Below are positions 1 through 5,114 of a stretch of 6,076 bases of DNA, piece by piece. This stretch comes from Bacillota bacterium. Lineage in GTDB: Bacteria; Bacillota_A; Clostridia; Lachnospirales; Lachnospiraceae. Position numbers and translations under genes: made by a program. The stretch is taken from contig JAEZSL010000118.1 in the NCBI GenBank assembly GCA_023443925.1, positions 1-6,076 on the forward strand. Direction: 5' to 3'. The notes below the pieces were generated by a model that was given only the letters and a program-made list of their open reading frames with translations, did not search any database and was not told the origin of the DNA. How positions within the stretch are numbered: the stretch's first letter is position 1; the number at the start of each line of letters is the position of its first letter.

Positions 1-1246
1 TTCCCATTAATTCCCTGGAAGAATGCATTCCCAGCAAAGGTACCCCAAGATCTACCGCTTTCATTGGTAACCAGGCAGAAATGATAGGGCCTAAGGTCAT
101 TCCCCCCGGCATATCGGAGCGGTTTACAAATTTCTGGTAGGGCACACCCTTTAATTCACAAATTTGCTGTACTATGGCAACGGCTTCCGTATCAAAGGTA
201 TATTTTTGATTGCTGTCTATTTTAATTACGACTCCGCCGTTTAATTTTGTATAGTTAACGGGATCATATTTTTCCGGCCGGTTGGGATGGACTCCGTGAG
301 CCACGTCCACAGAAAGGAGAATGCCATCGGATACCGCTTCATACAGTCCGGTTCTGCTGTCCGCACCAAGGCTCTCATAAATTCTCTCAAGTACCATATT
401 CAAAAGTGCTGAATCCGCCCCCTGCTTACTCCGGCTCCCTATCTCTTCGTTATCATACAGGGCTATGAAATTAATACCCGTCTTGCGCCTTCCCTCAGCT
501 AATCCCTTCAGAAGTGCCCATACGGAGGTCAGATTATCCAGTCTGGGGCAGGAGATAAAATCTTCTTCCATACCGATGAAAGAACCCTCCTCCGCATTGT
601 ATATGTAAAGGTCATAATCCAGAATATCCGCCTGATCTACCTGTAAGTTCTGAGCCAGATACTGAATAAAAAAGTTATTTTTATTTAAACTGTCCTTTAA
701 GGTTGCCATCACTGGAATCGTGTCTGATTGTTTATTTAATTCCACACCTTTATTCACCTCACGGTTGATATGGATCGCCAGATTCGGTATGGTGAGCAGT
801 GGTTTTTTCATATCGATTAGTCTCATTTCCGGGTGAAAAGGATCTTTACTCTTTAACGCTACTCTGCCTGCAATGCTTAAAGGTCTGTCCAGCCAGGTAT
901 TTAGTATCGGCCCTCCGTAAACCTCCGTATTCAGCCTGCAATATGCCCCTGCTGTCATTTCCGCATTGGGCTTTAAACGAAATCCGGGATGATCCGTATG
1001 AGCAGCCGCAATACGTAGATTCTGCCCTTCCTGCCAATCATCTCCTATGGTAAACGCAAACAAAGAGGTGCCGTAGGGGTTGATATAATAAGCGCCTCCC
1101 TTCCTTAAATCCCAGTGCTCATTGAGCTTAATTTCCTCAAAGCCTGCTGTCAAAAGAGTTTTTATACCTTCCTCTACCACCTGGTAAGGGGATGTTGCCT
1201 GTTTTATAAAACGGAGTAATTCTTCCGCAATGTTATTTTTATTCAT
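1..1246 (-). CDS. M18 family metallo-aminopeptidase, C-terminus cut by window edge
   Basis: Cytosolic two-zinc exopeptidase of the M18 (aspartyl aminopeptidase, ApeA/ApeB-type) family, which removes N-terminal residues from peptides. The reading frame gives 415 residues with no stop before the left edge; family members are near 430, so only about a dozen residues should be missing. All family metal and catalytic residues are visible: His83 (AAHTDHPG), Asp237 (CPRLDNL), the Glu267-Glu268 pair (YDNEEIGS), Asp314 (SVDVAHG) and His408 (GMHSSRE). The N-terminal helix with TSPYQVVE (residues 18-25) is also typical. The start at 1246 is supported by AGAGG at 1256-1252, five bases upstream. The gene stands alone here, behind an unusually long leader packed with hairpins (1262-1450). 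The family assignment is firm; substrate preference (acidic or broader) cannot be read from the sequence, so no symbol is given. Confidence 0.95.
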   Translation of the reverse strand, partial: MNKNNIAEELLRFIKQATSPYQVVEEGIKTLLTAGFEEIKLNEHWDLRKGGAYYINPYGTSLFAFTIGDDWQEGQNLRIAAAHTDHPGFRLKPNAEMTAGAYCRLNTEVYGGPILNTWLDRPLSIAGRVALKSKDPFHPEMRLIDMKKPLLTIPNLAIHINREVNKGVELNKQSDTIPVMATLKDSLNKNNFFIQYLAQNLQVDQADILDYDLYIYNAEEGSFIGMEEDFISCPRLDNLTSVWALLKGLAEGRRKTGINFIALYDNEEIGSRSKQGADSALLNMVLERIYESLGADSRTGLYEAVSDGILLSVDVAHGVHPNRPEKYDPVNYTKLNGGVVIKIDSNQKYTFDTEAVAIVQQICELKGVPYQKFVNRSDMPGGMTLGPIISAWLPMKAVDLGVPLLGMHSSRELMG

Positions 1247-1261
1247 ATTAACCTCTATTCT

Positions 1262-1450
1262 TGCACACGCTCTTTGTGCATATCAAGTTTGTGGTGCGCA
1301 AGCACAAACTTGCGGTTGAAAAATTTTATTTTTCAACCTAAACTCCCATCTGTGCGCTTAGGCGCACGTATAAATCAAGATGTTGAAAAACTGTATTTTG
1401 TTTTTGCAACCTAATACCTGCTACATAACACCTCTGCTCATAGATGTGTT
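1262..1450. repeat. Array of six hairpin-forming inverted repeats in the aminopeptidase leader
   Basis: Six inverted repeats lie end to end. Their arms are 1262-1267/1275-1280 (6 bp), 1284-1293/1303-1312 (10 bp perfect, CAAGTTTGTG arm), 1314-1323/1329-1338 (10 bp perfect, GGTTGAAAAA arm), 1352-1357/1362-1367 (6 bp, GTGCGC arm, TTAG loop), 1382-1391/1400-1410 (10 bp with one bulged G at 1406) and 1427-1435/1442-1450 (9 bp, one mismatch). The second can refold as a 7 bp stem plus GTGC-GCAA-GCAC. Two units recur: a hairpin containing GTGCGC, then a GTTGAAAAA hairpin, then CCTAA, once at 1284-1340 and again, diverged, at 1352-1413. This looks like a dispersed clostridial palindromic repeat or a small non-autonomous element, or structured leader RNA. 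No transposase or clear target duplication is visible. Confidence 0.7.
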
Positions 1451-1453
1451 ACT

Positions 1454-1660
1454 GCCACAAAAATGAGAAAGAATCCATATGTGGCTTTCTTTCCTTTTAT
1501 TATATTTCCTTTCACACGAACGCCCATGTCCTTTGCGTGACGATTCCCTTTAACATAATCACTTGGGCAACTGCTAATGTTATATAAAACTTCACTTCCG
1601 GATAACCGGTTTCTCCCAAACATACTGTATTATATAATGTCAGCGTTAGTATTTATCCGG
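1454..1660. other. Non-coding stretch between hairpin array and promoters
   Basis: No credible gene is seen here. Two nested, mutually exclusive pairings exist near its left end: AGAAAG (1466-1471) with CTTTCT (1485-1490), and GCCACA (1454-1459) with TGTGGC (1480-1485). The minus strand has an open frame from 1623 to 1438 (61 codons) without a ribosome binding site or recognisable domain, though it contains VKGN twice, 13 residues apart. If the promoter proposed at 1707-1679 is used, the whole stretch is transcribed as aminopeptidase leader RNA. Confidence 0.4.
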
Positions 1661-1661
1661 T

Positions 1662-1691
1662 TTAACACCATTATATCTATTATATTATACT
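1662..1691 (+). promoter_or_regulatory. Candidate distal promoter of the unknown gene at 1842
   Basis: TTAACA (1662-1667) and TATACT (1686-1691) are separated by 18 bases, each one mismatch from the sigma-A consensus. It would give a leader of roughly 145 bases that includes the direct repeat at 1714-1755. It overlaps the minus-strand candidate at 1679-1707, so the two would compete. AT-rich context makes a chance match possible. Confidence 0.4.
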
Positions 1692-1707
1692 AGCTGGAAT
1701 TAAACAA
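1679..1707 (-). promoter_or_regulatory. Candidate promoter of the aminopeptidase gene
   Basis: On the minus strand, TTGTTT (1707-1702) is followed after 17 bases by a perfect TATAAT (1684-1679). The -35 box is poor (3 of 6). A start near 1672 would give a leader of about 425 bases carrying all the hairpins at 1262-1450. A second TATAAT on the minus strand near 1630 has no usable -35 box. Confidence 0.35.
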
Positions 1708-1713
1708 TAGAAG

Positions 1714-1755
1714 AATAAAGGGGCTTTACAGGCACAGGAATAAGGGCTTTACGGG
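1714..1755 (+). repeat. Imperfect short direct repeat upstream of the unknown gene
   Basis: AATAAAGGGGCTTTACAGG at 1714-1732 recurs as AATAAGGGCTTTACGGG at 1739-1755. The shared core GGGCTTTAC starts at 1721 and again at 1744, a spacing of 23 bases, about two helical turns. It lies between the two promoter candidates of the downstream gene, where a pair of regulator binding sites could sit. No known operator was recognised. Confidence 0.45.
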
Positions 1756-1778
1756 AATAATAGAAATACGCTTCTTAC

Positions 1779-1807
1779 TTGACGTCACTGCCCTTCTGCT
1801 ATATGCT
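1779..1807 (+). promoter_or_regulatory. Candidate proximal promoter of the unknown gene at 1842
   Basis: TTGACG (1779-1784) and TATGCT (1802-1807) lie 17 bases apart; the -35 box matches 5 of 6 and the -10 box 4 of 6. Transcription would begin near 1814 and leave a leader of about 28 bases ending in GAAAGG and the ATG at 1842. If real, the TTG at 1779 is part of a promoter rather than a start codon. An 8-base palindrome, TGACGTCA (1780-1787), overlaps the -35 box. Confidence 0.4.
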
Positions 1808-1841
1808 AGGTATTGGGAACTATCGAAAGGTTGGTGCAGTT

Positions 1842-2573
1842 ATGGACCGGTTATTATTTGAACAGACATGTGAAAAAATCATAGACAGCAAAAGAGAAGG
1901 CAGCGGCATTGGAACTTTAGGAGAAAAAACCGTCCATGCCGTCTTAAAAAATTATCTGGTGACGGATCCGTCCTGCCACGAAAAAAAAATCGGCAGCTTC
2001 TATGCTGATATTCTGGACGATAACGGCATCATTGAAATCCAGACCAGGAATTTTGACAAGCTCAGAAAGAAACTGGAAACCTTTTTAGAGCTTTTCCCCG
2101 TAACCATTGTATACCCCATTCCCCACACCAAATGGTTAAGGTGGATCAATGAAGAAACCGGAGAAATAAGCGCTCCCCGCAAGTCTCCCAAATCCGGCAC
2201 ACCCTATATGATATTTCCGGAGCTGTATAAAATAAAAAACTATCTGCTCCATCCCAATCTCCGTTTACATATCGTACTGATGGATCTGGAAGAATACCGC
2301 CTACTAAATGGCTGGAGCAAAGACAGGAAAAAAGGCTCCACCAGAAATGACAGAATCCCCATAGGACTGGTAAATGAAGTGATCATTCATAATCCATATG
2401 AGTATCATAAACTGATTCCGGATAACCTGCCGGAGACTTTTACCTCTAAAGACTACCAGAAAGCCTCAAAACTGCGGCAGGGGGATGCCGCAACCGCATT
2501 AAATATACTTAACCACGTAGGTGCCGTTAAGCGTATCGGAAAAAAAGGCCGGGCCTATCTCTATTCGAGATAA
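1842..2573 (+). CDS. Unknown protein with PD-(D/E)XK nuclease-like N-terminus and winged-helix-like C-terminus
   Basis: I do not recognise this 243-residue protein by name. Residues 24-67 show the residue spacing of the PD-(D/E)XK nuclease fold: a helix with GTLGEKTVH (Glu28), a strand with FYADIL (Asp56) and, after a short turn, IIEIQT (Glu65-x-Gln67). Such an E-x-Q third motif occurs in some members of that superfamily. Next come a Lys/Arg-rich helix (69-82), a strand ending YPIPHTKWLRW (91-101), and a basic middle with GWSKDRKKGSTRNDRIP. The last 45 residues (TFTSKDYQKAS through VGAVKRIGKKGRAYLYSR) read as a winged helix with a basic wing. It is probably cytosolic and binds nucleic acid; no membrane segment is seen. 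The frame extends upstream to a TTG at 1779, but ATG 1842 is preferred because GAAAGG precedes it by 11 bases and a promoter candidate overlaps 1779. An A9 run at 1981-1989 lies in the coding sequence. Nuclease activity is inferred from motif spacing only. Confidence 0.85.
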   Translation: MDRLLFEQTCEKIIDSKREGSGIGTLGEKTVHAVLKNYLVTDPSCHEKKIGSFYADILDDNGIIEIQTRNFDKLRKKLETFLELFPVTIVYPIPHTKWLRWINEETGEISAPRKSPKSGTPYMIFPELYKIKNYLLHPNLRLHIVLMDLEEYRLLNGWSKDRKKGSTRNDRIPIGLVNEVIIHNPYEYHKLIPDNLPETFTSKDYQKASKLRQGDAATALNILNHVGAVKRIGKKGRAYLYSR

Positions 2574-2578
2574 GCCCG
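2540..2578. terminator. Bidirectional intrinsic terminator between convergent genes
   Basis: CGGGC-C-TATCTC (2550-2561) pairs with GAGATA-A-GCCCG (2567-2578) around a 5-base loop: 11 pairs and one mismatch. On the minus strand the stem is followed, after GCC, by seven T (opposite A 2540-2546), a good terminator for the operon whose last stop is at 2584. On the plus strand the following TATCCTTATTTATT is a weaker U-tract. The stem contains the last codons and stop of the plus-strand gene, so the minus-strand U-tract lies inside that gene. Confidence 0.75.
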
Positions 2579-2583
2579 TATCC

Positions 2584-3840
2584 TTATTTATTATCATCAT
2601 GGTTTTTCCGGTATTCCGCTAAAAGCAGATCAACCATCCTGCCGTAACTTTTTACACCGTCACTTTGATTATTTGCTTTCAGATAATTATCATTCATGGA
2701 ATTGGATACGGTGCTGATGGTCGTATCTTCAAACTGCTTCCAATAATAATATTCATCTCTTAAATCCGCCACCATCTCCGTATTATAGTGTTCCCTTACG
2801 GTTTGGTACAAAGCCGGATCCTGTTTGTATAACTGGTTGCCTGCATAGGTTAATGCCAGCATAATACCGCTGTACTGGTATTCCAGTTTATCAGATTCTT
2901 TGCATACCAGATATCCAATAAAATTCGCTTCGTCTTCTCTCATAAATCCCCGCAGATGAGCCAGTTCATGTCCCATGGTGGCAGGTATGGAATAATCCGC
3001 CGCATCGATATTAACATTGGCTTCCATAGTAAAAGGCCAAAATATCCCGGTTATTTCCATCCTGGACATAAAATCAGAAAAAAATACCGGTTTTAAAGAA
3101 CGGTAATATCCGCCTAATACCGGATATTCCTCCGAAAGTTTCAAAAAAGCATCCTCCATATTGCCGGAAACTGACTGCCAATCCGAATTGTTTATTTGCA
3201 GAACTCCGTTTTCATCCTCCGCACCTTTTGTATCCCGGAGCTGTTCCCGGATTGAAGCCGCCTGATCCGCCAGATCCAGGTTCAGATCATATAGTTCCTC
3301 CACCGAGGATTCCCTTATTTCCAAGCCGCTGTAAACAGCGAATGAATAACGGTAATAATTGATACCTCCCAGCATCAGATATAAGAAAAATAGAACACCC
3401 AGCGTACAGGCTGCATTCACAATACCAAGTGTAAAGGTATAGCCGGTGTCGGCACTTCTTTTATATAATTTCCACAAAACTTTTACAAAAAATCGAAATA
3501 TGAAAAAAAGAGCTGCCAAAGGTACTGCTATCACTTCCACTTCCATCAATGAAAAAGGGAAAATAGCGGAAATTAAGCTGATTCCCTGTGAAATCCACTT
3601 GTAAATGCCCCGGGCAAATACGAATTCCGCAATCATGGGGTAATTACGCGCAATCCACAAAATCAGTAATGAGACCGGAATCAGTATTAGAAGCAGCGTT
3701 CTCTTCTTCCAAAAAGCCTTGTACCACTTGACAGTTTCCACTGCCGGTTCCGCTGCTGCCATTGTCCCTGCTAATGTATCCAATGCTATATCCACACTCT
3801 GGTTGCTGCCCATGGAATCCCATCCTTTCCGTATAATCAT
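2584..3840 (-). CDS. DUF3810-type membrane protein with HELAH zinc-metalloprotease motif
   Basis: Membrane protein of the DUF3810 family, a putative zinc metalloprotease; no substrate is known to me. Numbering from 3840 (418 residues): a cytoplasmic-looking N-terminus, three hydrophobic segments at about 48-64, 97-121 and 136-160, then a large soluble domain. That domain carries FFSDFMSRMEITGIFWPFT (253-271), the zinc motif HELAH (291-295) and REDEANF (301-307), where Glu304 is a candidate third ligand. The C-terminus is helical and charged. Basic residues between segments 2 and 3 (KLYKR) suggest a cytoplasmic loop, which with three passes would place the catalytic domain outside the membrane. 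The start is uncertain: ATG 3840 has AAAGG eight bases upstream, but ATG 3813 (MGSNQS) has the stronger GGAAAGGA nine bases upstream. The gene follows the sigma-like gene by 26 bases (53 with the inner start), so they are probably co-transcribed and end at the hairpin 2550-2578. Confidence 0.9.
   Translation of the reverse strand: MIIRKGWDSMGSNQSVDIALDTLAGTMAAAEPAVETVKWYKAFWKKRTLLLILIPVSLLILWIARNYPMIAEFVFARGIYKWISQGISLISAIFPFSLMEVEVIAVPLAALFFIFRFFVKVLWKLYKRSADTGYTFTLGIVNAACTLGVLFFLYLMLGGINYYRYSFAVYSGLEIRESSVEELYDLNLDLADQAASIREQLRDTKGAEDENGVLQINNSDWQSVSGNMEDAFLKLSEEYPVLGGYYRSLKPVFFSDFMSRMEITGIFWPFTMEANVNIDAADYSIPATMGHELAHLRGFMREDEANFIGYLVCKESDKLEYQYSGIMLALTYAGNQLYKQDPALYQTVREHYNTEMVADLRDEYYYWKQFEDTTISTVSNSMNDNYLKANNQSDGVKSYGRMVDLLLAEYRKNHDDNK
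3823..3830 (-). promoter_or_regulatory. Ribosome binding site supporting the inner start of the DUF3810 gene
   Basis: GGAAAGGA on the minus strand, nine bases before ATG 3813-3811. It is a better match to the anti-Shine-Dalgarno sequence than the AAAGG (3853-3849) before ATG 3840, so the protein may begin MGSNQS and be 409 residues long. Confidence 0.5.
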
Positions 3841-3866
3841 GCTGTTTGCCTTTGTATTCCCTTAAA

Positions 3867-4793
3867 TCATTCTTTGTGGCTGTGACTGCCATGGCCATGG
3901 CCGGAATGTCCATCTCCGGTATGGCTGCTTCCGTGCTTATGGTCTAATTTAACGCCCTCCACCGACATATTAATAACATCTGCAATCTCTTTCTCCGTCA
4001 TATTAATATACCCGGCAAGTTCGTGAATATCGGCTTCCCGTCCAAGATCTTCCGCCAGCTCATCGGCAGCATCACGAATATAGTTAAGTTTACTTATTAT
4101 GGATTTTTCAAAACTGCTGCTATCATTCTGCTCTGCAATTGCAGCTTCCATAGACTTTCTTATAAAATCCGTAACCGCAGCCTTGACCTGTGCGGCTTCC
4201 CCTATCCCTGATAAGGCTTCCAGAGAACTGATAAGGCCAATGTTTCCTTCCTGAATCAGATCTTCCATGGAAACTCCCCGGTTTTTAAACGCTTCGGCAA
4301 TTTTCACCACAAAATAGAGATTCCCTTCGATATAACGGTTTTTGGCAATATCATCACCTTTTATTATTTTATCAATCAGGATATTTTCTTCTTCCGGTGT
4401 GCTGGGTTTAATGCCTTTTATATCCTCCAAGTACATTTTCAAATAAGCGGAATCCTCCGCATGGGAATCTGTGTTTCGTGTTTTTTTGCTGTTCTCTTGC
4501 CCCTCCGGTTGTTCTAAAACTTCCTCTTCCTTTTCCAGCTCTTTTTGCAAAGCTTTTGTATACTCGGATTCCCCTGCTACATAGCCTTTAATGGCGATAT
4601 GATTTGCCGCCAGATATGCAAATATATGTTCATACTGTGATTCGTTTAAATTCATATCCCCGAACAGGTCCTTGATCTCATTCATTCCCAGCTGGTTCCC
4701 CTGAACTCTGGCAACCTCAAGGATATCTCCTAACATTTCCTGAAATTTATTTTTATTATCCATACTCATTACCGGTATTGCATGTCCTTTCAT
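3867..4793 (-). CDS. Degenerate sigma-70-like protein without region 4, with histidine-rich tail
   Basis: A 308-residue protein derived from a sigma-70 factor. Residues 15-72 resemble sigma region 1.1. Residues 78-113 are an acidic, Glu/Lys-rich linker. Residues 115-194 match regions 1.2 to 2.2, including YLKMYLEDI, the helix NRYIEGNLYFVVKIA and the core-polymerase-binding DLIQEGNIGL (178-187). The normal 2.3-2.4 stretch (FSTYAxWWIRQAI in typical factors) survives only as VKAAVTDFIRKSMEAAI (203-219), without the aromatic residues that melt and read the -10 element. Region 3 is recognisable (SKLNYIRDAADELAEDLGRE and INMTEKEIADVINMS, 234-277). Region 4 is absent; instead residues 284-308 hold eight histidines among Gly/Ser, a likely metal-binding tail. 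It could therefore still bind RNA polymerase core but should not recognise a normal promoter. Starts at 4793, 4769 or 4763 are possible; none has a strong ribosome binding site, and MDNKNK at 4763 reads like a natural N-terminus. First gene of the operon with the DUF3810 protein. Confidence 0.85.
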   Translation of the reverse strand: MKGHAIPVMSMDNKNKFQEMLGDILEVARVQGNQLGMNEIKDLFGDMNLNESQYEHIFAYLAANHIAIKGYVAGESEYTKALQKELEKEEEVLEQPEGQENSKKTRNTDSHAEDSAYLKMYLEDIKGIKPSTPEEENILIDKIIKGDDIAKNRYIEGNLYFVVKIAEAFKNRGVSMEDLIQEGNIGLISSLEALSGIGEAAQVKAAVTDFIRKSMEAAIAEQNDSSSFEKSIISKLNYIRDAADELAEDLGREADIHELAGYINMTEKEIADVINMSVEGVKLDHKHGSSHTGDGHSGHGHGSHSHKE

Positions 4794-4910
4794 AATTCTT
4801 ATTTACACAGGTCATTCTTGTTAAATGTCCCGTGACACAAGTCTTTTCATTATTTCTTTTCGGGTTGTATTCCCATGCAAGTATACGGAATACATATATT
4901 ACTTATATTT

Positions 4911-4939
4911 ATTTTATCATACATACACTTTTATAGCAA
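4911..4939 (-). promoter_or_regulatory. Candidate promoter of the sigma-like/DUF3810 operon
   Basis: On the minus strand, TTGCTA (4939-4934) and TAAAAT (4916-4911) are 17 bases apart, and the -10 box is preceded by TGA, an extended -10 (TGN) arrangement. Transcription would begin near 4904, leaving about 110 bases of leader with the inverted repeat at 4817-4841. Confidence 0.45.
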
Positions 4940-5037
4940 TTTGATTATTTTGTCAGGTCTATGCCGATTATTTTTAGTAAATATACCGCCTCCTACAGAC
5001 AATATCTCCATTATTATATCTCCTCTGCTGTCTGCCC

Positions 5038-5067
5038 TTGAATTACCCGGATTTTTTATGGTATAAT
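5038..5067 (+). promoter_or_regulatory. Promoter of the S1-domain gene
   Basis: TTGAAT (5038-5043), an 18-base spacer and a perfect TATAAT (5062-5067) preceded by TGG, giving an extended -10. The predicted start near 5074 leaves a leader of about 40 bases before the ATG at 5115, with AGGAG at 5103-5107. This is the best promoter in the window and fits a well-expressed gene. Confidence 0.7.
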
Positions 5068-5114
5068 AAATTTATTCATTTATGTGCTTGTTAAGCTCAG
5101 ATAGGAGAGAAAAA

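Larger units (their letters stand above)
4794..5114. other. Divergent intergenic region, AT-rich, no gene
   Basis: This region separates the minus-strand sigma-like operon from the plus-strand S1 gene and holds a promoter candidate for each. Near the sigma-like start an inverted repeat, CTTG (4817-4820) with TGTC (4826-4829) pairing to GACA (4834-4837) and CAAG (4838-4841), has a 5-base bulge and a CCGT loop; it could be an operator or a leader hairpin. A plus-strand open frame at 4875-5066 has no ribosome binding site and is not considered a gene. Confidence 0.55.

Noticed and set aside
799..1053. Open frames on both strands within the aminopeptidase region
   Set aside because: They overlap the M18 coding sequence, which is continuous and carries all family motifs in another frame.
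1262..1450. Reading the hairpin cluster as a CRISPR array or as terminators
   Set aside because: Repeat units are only two, diverged and unevenly spaced, with no spacers; and none of the GC-rich stems is followed by a proper T-tract on either strand.
1500..1560. Possible cyclic-di-GMP riboswitch, from CACGCAAAGG on the minus strand
   Set aside because: Only this short string resembles the motif; the second conserved block, the GAAA loop context and the paired arms are missing.
1779..1841. Extending the nuclease-like gene upstream to TTG 1779 or ATG 1803
   Set aside because: Neither has a ribosome binding site, and 1779-1807 fits a promoter; ATG 1842 has GAAAGG upstream.
2000..2200. Minus-strand open frame opposite the nuclease-like gene
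   Set aside because: Shadow of the plus-strand gene; no start signals or recognisable domain.
3644..3913. Minus-strand open frame of 89 codons bridging the sigma-like and DUF3810 genes
   Set aside because: It overlaps both genes out of frame, and both of those show clear family motifs.
4023..4211. Plus-strand open frame opposite the sigma-like gene
   Set aside because: Antisense shadow without ribosome binding site.
4875..5066. Plus-strand open frame of 63 codons with hydrophobic residues
   Set aside because: It arises from AT-rich intergenic DNA, has no ribosome binding site, and overlaps both promoter candidates of the divergent region.
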